DNA of 48,448 nt, from NCBI GenBank assembly GCA_003279655.1, contig QCHI01000010.1, positions 1 through 48,448 on the forward strand, read 5' to 3'. The DNA comes from Prochlorococcus sp. AG-402-A21 (lineage in GTDB: Bacteria; Cyanobacteriota; Cyanobacteriia; PCC-6307; Cyanobiaceae). The translations under genes and the position numbers were made by a program. Positions 34,951-45,500 of the stretch are shown here, in pieces (position 1 is the stretch's first letter; each line of letters begins with the position of its first letter). The notes beneath the pieces were generated by a model. That model was not told the DNA's origin, did not search any database, and saw only the letters and a list, made by a program, of their open reading frames with translations.

Positions 34951-36009
34951 CTAATTCTTGTATAAATCCTTTAGTAATTGATAAGCCTCGTTCAGTTTTC
35001 TCATAGTTTCGTTTGATCCTCCAGCATCAGGATGGTTGGAAAGAGCTTTTTCTTTATATGCATCTCTAATAAAAGAAAGTGTTAGTGATGATCCAGCCTT
35101 CGTTGGTAAACCCAATAACTTGAGAGCACCATGAACAGTCATCGTAGACTCAAGCGTTTGAAATGAAGTCACATTTTGACTACGTTTGAATTTATTAACG
35201 AATCTACGAATGAGAGTTGGTATTCTACTTCTTAGGTTTTTAGCTGAAAATGGGTCTTCAAGAGCACCTGCCAATATCACCACATCATCAAATGTTACTG
35301 AGTCGATCTTCCATTCACTACAATAGGAATTTAGCATTTTACAAGCAGCATTCCATGTGAAAGGTATGCTTTCTGTACCATCTACATTTGGCCAGATATC
35401 TCTAGCAAGCCATATCATTGATGCCTCAATAACACTTTCTGTAGGTTTTTGGCCATAAAGATAGATCCAATGTTTTTCTGCAGCATCTTTCGCCTTTAAT
35501 AGATCATCAATATCAATAGTGGTAATTGAGGTATCTTCCATATTTTTAAAAGTTTTATCTTTACTCAAACTTCTCTTTAGGTTGGTAGTTTGTTTTCTAA
35601 TAAAACCTGGTAATTCAATGCCTGTGGAGACAGTATCTTTTTTATTACCTACAACATCATTAGCTTTGACATCATTGACAGCAACATTTTTTATTTCAAT
35701 ATTCTTATTACCAACTATCACAAGTGCTTTTTCTTCCTGGTTACTATTGTCTATTCCGTTTTGAGGAGTTGAAGAATCATTGTTGCTATTATGATTAATA
35801 TCTAATTGATCATTTTCAATTATTTCATCATCTAAATCGTTAGATAAAATAACTTCTAATAATCTCTCAAAAACTAGTCCTCTAGCTCTAAGTCCCCACT
35901 CTTTGCGAAGTCGATCGACGCCATCAACTAGATCAATTGGTAAATCAATTGATATTCTCTTAACTTCCTTGCCTTCCCCTTCCGTCACAAGATCCTTATT
36001 TCTAGTCAC
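34951..36009 (-). CDS. Ribbon-helix-helix-like N-terminus joined to a C-terminal J domain
   Basis: 352 residues. The N-terminus (KRISIDLPIDLVDGVDRLRK, then EWGLRARGLVFERLLEVIL) resembles a ribbon-helix-helix DNA-binding segment. A long polar linker follows (about 60-160), then a helical central region (about 175-290, HWIYLYGQKPTESVIEASMI) of unknown type. The last 60 residues are a J domain with the diagnostic HPD (KALSNHPDAGGSNETMRKLN), which stimulates Hsp70 ATPase. J domains usually sit at the N-terminus. It may bring DnaK to a DNA-bound partner; this is inference. Recalled as conserved in picocyanobacteria. Confidence 0.75.
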   Translation of the reverse strand: MTRNKDLVTEGEGKEVKRISIDLPIDLVDGVDRLRKEWGLRARGLVFERLLEVILSNDLDDEIIENDQLDINHNSNNDSSTPQNGIDNSNQEEKALVIVGNKNIEIKNVAVNDVKANDVVGNKKDTVSTGIELPGFIRKQTTNLKRSLSKDKTFKNMEDTSITTIDIDDLLKAKDAAEKHWIYLYGQKPTESVIEASMIWLARDIWPNVDGTESIPFTWNAACKMLNSYCSEWKIDSVTFDDVVILAGALEDPFSAKNLRSRIPTLIRRFVNKFKRSQNVTSFQTLESTMTVHGALKLLGLPTKAGSSLTLSFIRDAYKEKALSNHPDAGGSNETMRKLNEAYQLLKDLYKN

Positions 36010-36178
36010 ATATTAATGCTCTTTTAATTTTCAACACACGTTTAGCTTTGAATTTATATAATTAATCTCTAATTAAAAAATATGCATAATTTATTAATAA
36101 TATCTCAAAATTAAATTATGGCCACATAGATCAACATTATTAAGTATTATTTGCGAGTGAATCAAATGTTAATCAGAA

Positions 36179-36358
36179 ATGAACTTCTGCGAATCTTCCA
36201 AAAACTGGAGTGAAAGAAAAAAATTTTTTCAAGCTAGAAAATTAAATTTTTTAATATCCGTTAAAGAATCTTATGAGAGAAAGCTTGCCGCTATAACAGC
36301 ATCAATATCAAAGCTTGAAGAACAAATGAATTCAAACACTCCTAGTGTAGAAAGCTAG
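36179..36358 (+). CDS. Small helical hypothetical protein
   Basis: 59 residues: MNFCESSKNWSERKKFFQAR, then KLNFLISVKESYERKLAAIT, then ASISKLEEQM. Almost wholly helical, with heptad spacing near the C-terminus that suggests a coiled coil. The translation looks clearly protein-like. It is the same style of protein as at 23184 and 24333. It ends 19 bases before the convergent Ap4A phosphorylase gene. Function unknown. Confidence 0.6.
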   Translation: MNFCESSKNWSERKKFFQARKLNFLISVKESYERKLAAITASISKLEEQMNSNTPSVES

Positions 36359-36377
36359 ATTAACCTTAAGTTACTTC

Positions 36378-37214
36378 TTAAATTACATCTTTTAATATTT
36401 TTTCTGGACCAAATTTAATAAGAGTATCAACATCAGATCTTTTTGTTCCTAGAAAATAACCTGCGAAACCAAGTGCATTTATACTAAATCCTTTTGATCT
36501 ATCAGTTTTACGTGTTATAAGAGCAATCCACTCAGATGTTATAAGTAAATTATATGGTTTTAATGGTTTATTAATTATATCTATATCACCTAAATTCATT
36601 TCAGCTGTCATAGATTTATATGAGTTGAATAAATCGTACTCGCTTGAGATTTTATTTTTACTTCTTTCTCTAATTGAAATACAATGAGATATTTCTGATT
36701 TAATTCCTTTTGTATTATTTAATAATGAGCAAAACCAATCAAATCTAGGACAAATAGTCTCATTATAGCGTCTTGGTAATAATTGAAAATGTCTATGAGG
36801 CTGACTGGCACCAGCCTCTTTACTACTGTTAAAGAACCATAAACCTGTTGTATCATTATCAACATTTTGAATAGCTTCAAAATCATCTTTATTTAACCAG
36901 CCATTTTGTGGATTCCAGGTATTTGTTATTAATAACATATGTCCTATTTGTACTGGATATTTATTTAATATTAATGTATGCTTAACATTTATTGGCTGTA
37001 TTTGTAATCTTGTATCCCAAGGAATAAATGGATTACGTTTTGGACCATATTCTGTTAAATACTTTGGTATGGGGCTTTTGAGAAAACGAAGCTCAAAATC
37101 ACAAGAATCCTCACTAGATTTATATTTTATAGTATTCAATGGAATTACAGCTCCACAATTAACTGCTTTTCGACTAACATCCAGAGCTTTTGACCATATA
37201 GATTCGCTCTTCAC
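36378..37214 (-). CDS. Diadenosine tetraphosphate (Ap4A) phosphorylase, ATP adenylyltransferase
   Basis: 278 residues. The HIT-like core is seen in GASQPHRHFQLLPRR near residue 130, with the H-x-H-x-Q motif that carries the AMP-linked histidine. Upstream is HTLILNKYPVQIGHMLLITN, which packs against it in the APA1/2 family. The enzyme splits Ap4A with phosphate to ATP and ADP. Length matches the bacterial/cyanobacterial form. It is a single-gene unit; the upstream bases are AT-rich. Confidence 0.9.
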   Translation of the reverse strand: MKSESIWSKALDVSRKAVNCGAVIPLNTIKYKSSEDSCDFELRFLKSPIPKYLTEYGPKRNPFIPWDTRLQIQPINVKHTLILNKYPVQIGHMLLITNTWNPQNGWLNKDDFEAIQNVDNDTTGLWFFNSSKEAGASQPHRHFQLLPRRYNETICPRFDWFCSLLNNTKGIKSEISHCISIRERSKNKISSEYDLFNSYKSMTAEMNLGDIDIINKPLKPYNLLITSEWIALITRKTDRSKGFSINALGFAGYFLGTKRSDVDTLIKFGPEKILKDVI

Positions 37215-37728
37215 CTCAAATAGACCTTTGATATATAATGTTTATATATTATATAATTATTAATCTATAAATTTAAAATTTAAATAAAAGCTTATTAGGC
37301 AATGGCTAATCAATAACTTAAAAAGCTGAAAGAACGTAGCAAATTTTCTAGGGGTCATGGAATTTATGCCTAATAAACCGACCAACGCATGAATGGTCAA
37401 TTGCATGCACACAATTGATTCGACGCTCTAGGGACGATTTGCGGGCTTCTAGAGACGGCTTGATTGCTTGCAGGATCTTTTTGATTATTGGGTTAAAAAT
37501 TTCTATTAAAAAAAAATATTCATAAATTTTAAAAAGAGTAAAAGTTTAAATTCATGAATTAGTAATCAACTCAGTAAACTCCCGAGATCGCTTGTACTGA
37601 TTAGTTTTTTAGACAAGACTTGAAAATCGAAATTTATCAATTTGCAAAATAGTTTCAGATTTTTGGCAAATAAGGTTGACGAAAGCAGGGGGCAAAGAAG
37701 TAAAACCTCATTCAGTAATGTGTCCTCA
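37215..37728. other. Intergenic region with a GC-richer, possibly RNA-coding core
   Basis: 514 bases without a gene. Bases about 37350-37480 are visibly richer in G and C than the surrounding DNA and contain several inverted repeats: GACCA/TGGTC (37380-37398), TCAATTG/CAATTGA (37397-37418) and CTCTAG/CTAGAG (37426-37454). I could not match it to a known RNA family. Confidence 0.45.
37350..37480. ncRNA. Candidate structured RNA of unknown strand and family
   Basis: About 130 bases with raised GC content and overlapping hairpins, no convincing reading frame in six registers, and AT-rich flanks. Boundaries are approximate. Neither tmRNA, RNase P RNA, SRP RNA nor 6S RNA hallmarks were recognised. 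An imperfect direct repeat (TCTAGGGACG / TCTAGAGACG) also lies within it. Confidence 0.3.
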
Positions 37729-37956
37729 ATGGATTGGGACTTTTCTGAAGACGAAGCTTTTTTAGCTCTATGCGATGCATTTCGTGAGAGTGGGGAAACA
37801 TCTGCCATGGAATTTTTGGCAACTGGTGAAGGTGCTTTTCACTTTCAGGAATTAACTCAAAATGCTGCCGGAGAGGGAATTGATTTAAGTGACTCAGAAT
37901 CAATGGCTGAGTTTCAAATGGACGTATTAGAAACTATCGATGAAATGAATAAGTAA
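37729..37956 (+). CDS. Small acidic hypothetical protein
   Basis: 75 residues from the ATG at 37729 (MDWDFSEDEAFLALCDAFRE), strongly acidic and soluble. An in-frame TTG at 37642 and a GTG at 37720 would lengthen it, but the extra residues look non-native, so the ATG is preferred. The C-terminal half contains ELTQNAAGEGIDLSDSESMA and ends with DVLETIDEMNK. It is convergent with metH, 34 bases away. Family not recognised by name. Confidence 0.65.
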   Translation: MDWDFSEDEAFLALCDAFRESGETSAMEFLATGEGAFHFQELTQNAAGEGIDLSDSESMAEFQMDVLETIDEMNK

Positions 37957-37990
37957 TTTTCTTAGTTGATTTATAAATTGTGGAAAATAT

Positions 37991-40900
37991 TTAAATACCA
38001 AAGTATTTAGCTACAGGATGTAATGCAACTATAGCTGTTGTACTCTGCTCTGGATTAAGTTGCTCGCTTTCATCCATAGAGATATTAATTTTTTTAGCAT
38101 CTAGCCATAACAATTGTTTTCTAGAGTCTGAAACTTCAGGACAAGCTGGATAGCCAAAAGAATAACGACATCCTCGATATTTAACATCTAAGATATCTTT
38201 TATATTATCTGGTTCACAGTCTTCAAATCCACATTCAATCCTAATAACAGAATGTATGAATTCAGCAAGTGCTTCTGCCAGCTGGACGGTCAAACCATGA
38301 AAAAATAGATAATCTGAGTATGAATCTTGACTAAATAATTCATGAGAATATTCACTAGCTGATTCTCCCATTGTTACAGCCTGCATTGGCAAATAATCTG
38401 TAGGCTGATTGTTATTTAAGTCATTATAAAAATCTGCAATACAAAATCTTTTTCCAGATCTTTGCCTAGGTAATAAAAAATCACCTAAAAGGCTTTGGTG
38501 ATCTTTACTATATACTTTTAAATTATTACCAACTCTACCACAAGGAAAATATCCATAAACTAATGATGGATTAATAAGCTTTTCCTTTATTATTTTGTTC
38601 ATCCAGTAATCTAACTTCGGTTCTGCTTTCTTAAGTAAAAAGTCCTTATAATCAGAAGCAGACATCTGCTTGGAACGTTTCATTTGCCATTGGCCTGCAA
38701 ATAAAGCATTACGATCTAAGAATTTATAAACTTTAGTTATGTCTATATCTTTTTCTAATAAAAATCTTTGCCCTATGAATGGTGGTTTAATAGGATCTAT
38801 TTGAGATATATCCTTTGATCTTGAGGTATCTTCAATAGGCTTTTCTTTGATTTTATTGATATTAATTTTTTGATGAGTATTGGTAATTTTATAATTACCA
38901 ATAGTAATTCCTTCGGGTGCACCTTCTTTAAAGCCTGAGAAATTATCCCAGTTATTTAATTTCTTTGCTTTCATATATGAATCCATAAATTTTAAATCTG
39001 TAAAAGCATCTTTACCGTAAATAACTTTCCCTTTATAAACACTTGCGCAATCCTGATTAACAAATTTTGGAGTCAGAGCTGCTCCACCAAGAATAATAGG
39101 CACAGATATATCTTCTTGATTTAATGCTTTAAGATTCTCTTTCATAAATGCAGTTGATTTAACAAGTAGTCCACTCATGGCAATACAATCAGCGTTATGC
39201 TCTTTCTGAGCATTAATTATTGAATTGACTTCTTGCTTAATTCCTAAATTAATAACTTCATAACCATTATTTGATAAAATTATATCTACTAGATTTTTTC
39301 CAATATCGTGAACATCACCCTTAACTGTAGCGATAATAAATTTTCCTTTTGATTGATTAACCTCAGATTTATCCATAAAATCTTCTAAATATGAAACAGC
39401 AAATTTCATTGTTTCCGCTGATTGGAGAACAAAGGGTAATTGCATTTGACCCGAACCAAATAATTCACCAACAACTTTCATGCCATCTAATAAATATTCA
39501 TTAATTATTACCAAAGGTTTATATTTCTTTAACGCAAAATCAAGATTTGAATGTAAATTAGTTTTTTCACCATCAATAATATGATTCTTTAGTTTTTCTT
39601 CTATTGGTAATTTAATATCATCATTATTTGTACTTTTGTTTAAAAGTGTCTTTGAATCATCGAAATAACTAGTTAAGGTTGTTAAAGGATCATATTTGCA
39701 TACTTTATTTTCAAATATTCTTCTATCATAAATAAGATCCATGCAGATTTTTATCTCTTCTTCACTTATTTTGTTTAGAGGTAAAATCTTGGAGGGAGAA
39801 ACAATTGCAGAATCAAGACCGGCCTTAATTGCTTCATTAAGAAAGATAGAATTAAGAACAATTCTTGCACTAGAACATAAACCAAAACTTACATTTGAAA
39901 TTCCAAGAATTAAATGAACTTCTGGATGTTGATCTTTTATTAACTTAATTGCTTTTATAGTTTCTAAACCATTCTTTCTATCTTCTTCTAATCCTGTTGA
40001 GATAGGTAATGCTAGAGGATCATAAAAAAGTTCATAAGATTTTAATCCAGAATCAGTCGCATCTTTATAGGCTCTTGTTGCTATTTCTGCTTTTTTATCA
40101 GCAGATCTAGCCATTCCATCTTCGTCAATTGTTCCAATTACGACCGCTGACCCGTATCGTTTAGCAAGATTAATTACTTTATAGAATCTGTCTTGTCCAT
40201 CCTCATAATTAGTAGAATTTAAAATACATTTTCCGCCAGCATGTTTTAGCCCACTCTCCATTTTTTCATAATCTGTTGAATCAAGCATCAAAGGCAAATT
40301 AATATTATTGACAAGTCTTTTAACTAACATAGACATATCTTCAATCCCATTTCTTCCAACAAAATCTACATTTACATCTAAAACATGAGCATTTTCCTTC
40401 AGTTGAGATTTTGCAATTCCAACAAGTCCATCCCAATCCTCTTCATTTAGGAGTTCTCTTACTTTTTTAGAACCACTTGCATTTAATCTCTCACCTACGA
40501 TCAGGAAAGAGTTATCTTGCACATACGGAATAGACTCATATATTGATGATGCAGCAGGAATTATAGATCTTTCTTTTGAAAGAGAATCCAATCTTTGCTC
40601 AGAAGATAAAAGCTCTTTAGATAAATCTGAGAGTTGCTTAATATGTTCCGGTCTAGTTCCACAACAACCTCCAATTAGTTGAACTCCTAAATCATTAATA
40701 AAATGACTAAGTTGGAACTTAAGTTCCATTGGAGTTAATCGATAATGAGCCTTGCCACCTACATTCTCTGGAAGTCCTGCATTTGGTATACAACTTATAT
40801 GAAACGGTGAATGTTGCGATAAATATTTAATATGATCTTTCATTTCTTCCGGGCCAGTTGCACAATTAAGGCCCAAAATATCAATATTAAATGGCTCCAG

Positions 40901-41539
40901 TATTGTTGTAATAGAAGAAATATCACTACCAATAAGCATTTGGCCCGTAGTTTCCATGGTTACCGAAACCATTAATGGAATTCTCTTTCCAGAACCAATC
41001 GCTTCATTTACGCTTTGCAGAGCAGCCTTGATTTGAAGAACATCTTGGCATGTTTCAATAATAAAAAGATCAATTCCACCTTCAATAAGTGCTTTAGCTT
41101 GCTCAAGATAAGAATTTTTTAGCTCATCAAAACTGATATGACCTAGGGTTGGCAACTTGGTTGTTGGTCCAATAGAACCAGCTACAAATCGTGGTTTTTC
41201 CACTGATTGATATTTATTTACAACATTCCTTGCTATTTGTGCTGCTTTTAAATTGATCTCATAAGCTTTATTACCAATTCCATATTCATCTAGAACAATT
41301 GAAGTAGCACCAAATGTATTTGTTTCGATTACATCACAACCTGCATTTAAAAATGATTCATGTACTTTTTCGACGCTGGAGACTGATGTCAATACAAGGT
41401 TTTCATTACAACCTTCTAATGAAGCTCCGCCATAGTCATCTGCATTAAGTTGTTGATCTTGCAGAGACGTGCCGGTAGCGCCATCAAAGACTAATATCGG
41501 TCTCTTTTCAGAGTTGAGATAGCCTAAAAAATCAGTCAT
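37991..41539 (-). CDS. metH: Cobalamin-dependent methionine synthase
   Basis: 1182 residues, full length. Transfers a methyl group from methyltetrahydrofolate through B12 to homocysteine. Four modules are seen: homocysteine-binding with the zinc cysteines in [13 protein letters not shown] (about 1-320), pterin-binding (about 340-620, [19 protein letters not shown]), cobalamin-binding with the D-x-H-x-x-G motif in [17 protein letters not shown] (about 740), and the AdoMet activation domain (about 930-1182, [21 protein letters not shown]). Its B12 comes from the pathway that includes cobN and cobU in this window. It lies downstream of ilvE on the same strand with a 63-base gap. No B12 riboswitch fits in that gap. 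Confidence 0.97.
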   Translation of the reverse strand: MTDFLGYLNSEKRPILVFDGATGTSLQDQQLNADDYGGASLEGCNENLVLTSVSSVEKVHESFLNAGCDVIETNTFGATSIVLDEYGIGNKAYEINLKAAQIARNVVNKYQSVEKPRFVAGSIGPTTKLPTLGHISFDELKNSYLEQAKALIEGGIDLFIIETCQDVLQIKAALQSVNEAIGSGKRIPLMVSVTMETTGQMLIGSDISSITTILEPFNIDILGLNCATGPEEMKDHIKYLSQHSPFHISCIPNAGLPENVGGKAHYRLTPMELKFQLSHFINDLGVQLIGGCCGTRPEHIKQLSDLSKELLSSEQRLDSLSKERSIIPAASSIYESIPYVQDNSFLIVGERLNASGSKKVRELLNEEDWDGLVGIAKSQLKENAHVLDVNVDFVGRNGIEDMSMLVKRLVNNINLPLMLDSTDYEKMESGLKHAGGKCILNSTNYEDGQDRFYKVINLAKRYGSAVVIGTIDEDGMARSADKKAEIATRAYKDATDSGLKSYELFYDPLALPISTGLEEDRKNGLETIKAIKLIKDQHPEVHLILGISNVSFGLCSSARIVLNSIFLNEAIKAGLDSAIVSPSKILPLNKISEEEIKICMDLIYDRRIFENKVCKYDPLTTLTSYFDDSKTLLNKSTNNDDIKLPIEEKLKNHIIDGEKTNLHSNLDFALKKYKPLVIINEYLLDGMKVVGELFGSGQMQLPFVLQSAETMKFAVSYLEDFMDKSEVNQSKGKFIIATVKGDVHDIGKNLVDIILSNNGYEVINLGIKQEVNSIINAQKEHNADCIAMSGLLVKSTAFMKENLKALNQEDISVPIILGGAALTPKFVNQDCASVYKGKVIYGKDAFTDLKFMDSYMKAKKLNNWDNFSGFKEGAPEGITIGNYKITNTHQKININKIKEKPIEDTSRSKDISQIDPIKPPFIGQRFLLEKDIDITKVYKFLDRNALFAGQWQMKRSKQMSASDYKDFLLKKAEPKLDYWMNKIIKEKLINPSLVYGYFPCGRVGNNLKVYSKDHQSLLGDFLLPRQRSGKRFCIADFYNDLNNNQPTDYLPMQAVTMGESASEYSHELFSQDSYSDYLFFHGLTVQLAEALAEFIHSVIRIECGFEDCEPDNIKDILDVKYRGCRYSFGYPACPEVSDSRKQLLWLDAKKINISMDESEQLNPEQSTTAIVALHPVAKYFGI

Positions 41540-41602
41540 AAATTATATATTTAACTTATAAAAATGAAAATCATTAATTTAAATAAGTTATATAGTCTTA
41601 TT

Positions 41603-42517
41603 TTAATCTATGTGTACACGTTTAACCCAATTTTCATATTCAGGAACTAAACCTTCTGTAATTTTAGTCAACTTCTTTCTTAATGAATTCATTATTGGCA
41701 TATCTTTGCTCATTGAAGTAGTTTCAATCATTTTTATAGGGGTAATTTTTGCCGCCGTTCCTGTAAGGAATACTTCATCTGATATAAACAATTCTGTTTT
41801 ATCTACTGGTCTTTCAATAACTTTTAAACCATCTCTTTTTGCCAGCTCTATAACACTTGAACGAGTTATACCTTCAAGAATATCTTGATCAACACCAGGT
41901 GTAATTAATTCACCATTACGGACTATAAAAATGTTCATACCACTAGCTTCACTGATTTTACCTTGACTATTTAATAATAGTGCTTCATCAAATCCACTTT
42001 TTACTGCTTCAGTTTTCGCTAAGGAGCTAGTGATATAAGCTCCACTAATTTTACCTCTTAATGGAAGTGAGTTGTCTTGCTGACGAGTCCAGCTACTAAC
42101 GCGACAAGTAACCCCGTCAGGTGATAAATAATCACCTAGTTCTATTCCATAAATAAAGAAATTAGTTTCTATATTATGTAACCTTGGTGCAATTCCTAAG
42201 TCACTAGTATATACAAATGGTCTGATGTATACAGGTTGAGTCGGTTTGTTTTTAACAAGAAATGTTTCAAGAGACTTTAATACAAAATCCTCATCTAATT
42301 CAGTCATCAAAAATCTAGCACTTTGACATAATCTTTTTGCGTGTTTATCTGCTCTAAATAACAAAAATGATTTACTATTATTTGGATCAGGAATAGCCCG
42401 CATTCCTCCAAAAGCTGCAGTTCCATAATGAAGTGCATGAGTAGCTATAGATAGCTTCGCCTCATTAAATGGGATACATTGCCCTTCAAACCAAGCGAAT
42501 GGAAGAAAATTATGCAT
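41603..42517 (-). CDS. ilvE: Branched-chain amino acid aminotransferase
   Basis: 304 residues, fold-type IV PLP enzyme, transfers amino groups to or from valine, leucine and isoleucine keto acids. Family segments: HALHYGTAAFGGMRAIPDP at about 27, YIRPFVYTSDLGIAP near 97, the lysine region SGAYITSSLAKTEAVKSGFD carrying the Schiff-base lysine at about 159, SEASGMNIFIV near 192 and FLTGTAAKITPI near 250. The gene is divergent from cobN, with 71 bases between the starts. Confidence 0.95.
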   Translation of the reverse strand: MHNFLPFAWFEGQCIPFNEAKLSIATHALHYGTAAFGGMRAIPDPNNSKSFLLFRADKHAKRLCQSARFLMTELDEDFVLKSLETFLVKNKPTQPVYIRPFVYTSDLGIAPRLHNIETNFFIYGIELGDYLSPDGVTCRVSSWTRQQDNSLPLRGKISGAYITSSLAKTEAVKSGFDEALLLNSQGKISEASGMNIFIVRNGELITPGVDQDILEGITRSSVIELAKRDGLKVIERPVDKTELFISDEVFLTGTAAKITPIKMIETTSMSKDMPIMNSLRKKLTKITEGLVPEYENWVKRVHID

Positions 42518-42588
42518 TATTAGTTCCAGCTAAGATGAAAACAATCAGCATTTCAGTTTTTACTGCTCTTATTACACATAATAAATGA

Positions 42589-45500
42589 ATGCATAGAATT
42601 TCCACCCTTCCGGGGAATGAACCTCAAGAAGAAAATACATTTATCGAACAGCCATCAGCTCCAGTTATCTTCCTAACTAGCGCTACATCTGATATAACCT
42701 GTCTATCTACAGTATTAAAGCTCCCTGAAAACAAAAAGTGGAAAAATAAAATAAGGGCATTACCTATAGCTTATTTATCTTCAAATGCATCAATTGATCA
42801 TTATATATCTAATACTTGTAATACAGCTGAAATTATTCTTGTTAGGTTTTTAGGGTCAAGATCATACTGGTCTTATGGATTTGAGCAATTAGGTTTATGG
42901 CAATTAGAGAAACCAAATAGACATCTGATAGTAGTCTCTGGAATTGAAAGTATAGCAAATGATGTTCAAGAAATTAGTAGCTTAAATCAAGAGAAAGTTG
43001 ATTTAATTCAAACACTTTTAAATCAAGGAGGTATTAACAATTATAATTATATTCTTCAAACCTTAGAGAGAATAATTGATGTTGAAGAAATTAATTTAAA
43101 TTCAGATTTAATTGAATATCATGATGAGTTAATAAAATGGAAATGGAATAATAATGATAGTCCATCTATTGCCGTATTTCTCTATAAATCACTTTTACAA
43201 TCGGGTAATACAGAGTTAGCTGATAAAATAATAGATATATCTAATAAATACAACTTAAATGCCAAAATAATATGGATTACAAGTTTTAAATCTACAAATA
43301 TAGAGAATCAAATTATAAGTTTATTAGAAAAAGAGAACATAAAAGCAATAATAACGACAACCTCATTTTCATCAGTTGAATATAAACATGATGATGTGAA
43401 GATTAACTTGTGGGATAGATTAGATATACCTGTATATCAACTTCTAATATCCAGCTCATCTATAACTGATTGGAATGAATCTACAGTAGGTCTTAACCCA
43501 ATTGACTTATCAATTCAAGTTGTTTTACCAGAAGTGGATGGTCGAATCTGTACAATTCCAGTTGCATTTAAAAACCTTACATATACAGATAATGAATTAT
43601 CAATTGCTGTATATAAAACAGAGCCATATGAAAAACATATTGAATGGTGCATAAAATATATAAAGAATCTGACTTATCTACAACAATCGAATAATTCAAA
43701 TAAAAAGATAGCTCTCGTGATAGCAAACTATCCAGTAAAAGACTCAAGAATTGCTAATGGAGTAGGATTAGATACACCCGAAAGCCTATTAAATATTTTA
43801 AACTGGCTTAAAGACGAGGGATATAATCTAGGAAATAAAGATATTCCAAGTAATAGTAAAGATTTAATCAACTTATTAGTAAGTCATAGAACAAATTCAG
43901 AAGAGACAATATCAAATAAACCTCAATCATATTTAAATATTCAAGATTATTTACTTTATTGGGAAAAACTTGGATCTAAGGTTAAAGATACAATTTCAAA
44001 TAGATGGGGGGATCCTGTTGATTCTATTCAATTAGAAAAGAATGGATTTCCAATTAATGGTATTTCCTTTGGAAATATTACAATTTTAATTCAGTCAAAT
44101 AGAGGTTATGAGAGCGATAATTTATCTGATTTACATTCTCCCGACTTACCTCCTACACATAAATATATTGCACAATATTTTTGGTTAAAAAATTCATTTA
44201 AAGCTAATGCCATTGTACATCTAGGTAAACATGGAAGCTTGGAATGGTTACCTGGAAAAGGAGTTGGATTAAGTCATAATTGTTTCCCATTTATTCTTTG
44301 TCCTCCGATTCCAAATATATATCCATTTATTGTAAATGATCCTGGTGAAGGCTCTCAAGCAAAAAGAAGAACACATGCAATTATTATAGATCATTTGACT
44401 CCTCCTTTGTCTAATTCAGGCAGTTTTAATGACCTACTAATAATTGAGAACCTTATCGATGAATATTATGAATCTAAACTAATTAATGATAATAGAAGTG
44501 AATTATTAGAAAAAAAGATAGTAGATCTTTTAATTAAAAATTCATGGCCAGGTATTGAATCAAATAAATTAAAAGCAGAAAAAGAAAATTTAATTATACA
44601 AGATCTAATAGATAACGCAGAGAGTTATTTATGTGAAATTAAGAATTCCCAGATAAGAACTGGTCTTCATGTTTTTGGAGTCAATCAGAGTATGGATAAA
44701 TTAATAGAGTTAACACTCACAATTTCTAATGTCCCTACAGGAACTAATCTCGGTCTTACTCAATGCTTAGCAGAAGATTTAGGCTTTACGTTTGACCCTT
44801 GGAGTGACGAAGAGAGTGCAAACTTAAAGCAAGTAGACATTGATTTATTTAAAGCTTATACAGCAATTAATGCTAGGAAAGTCGGTAAAGTAGTTGACTG
44901 GTTGAATGACATTGGAAAATATATAATAGAGTTTCATTGTTATAAATTTCTTAATTACAAAATAAAATCAAAAAAGAAAATAAGACTTGATAGTAAAATC
45001 ATAAATTACCTAGATCATGAAAAACCTAATATTTTCATAAATCATTTATTAAATAATATTTTACCCAAACTATTAAACAGTTCAGTCAACGAAAAAACTA
45101 ATTTCCTCAGTGCTTTAGAAGGAAAAAGAATTCCTAGCGGCCCTTCTGGGGCGCCTACAAGAGGAAAATTAGAGGTTTTACCAACAGGTAAGAATTTCTT
45201 TTCCGTTGATATAAGAGCAATACCAACTGAAACAGCTTGGGACTTAGGGAAAAGAAGTGCTGATCAAATAATGGAACTTTACCTACAAGAAAATGGAGAA
45301 CACCTTTCACATCTTGCTATTTCAATTTGGGGAACTTCAACAATGAGAAATGGTGGAGAAGATATTTGTCAGCTTTTTGCTCTCATGGGATTAAGGCCAA
45401 TATGGGACGGGACTTTAAGAAGAGTAGTTGACGTAGAAGTCATTCCTATCAGTATATTGAACAGGCCAAGAGTAGACGTAACTTTAAGAATTTCTGGTTT

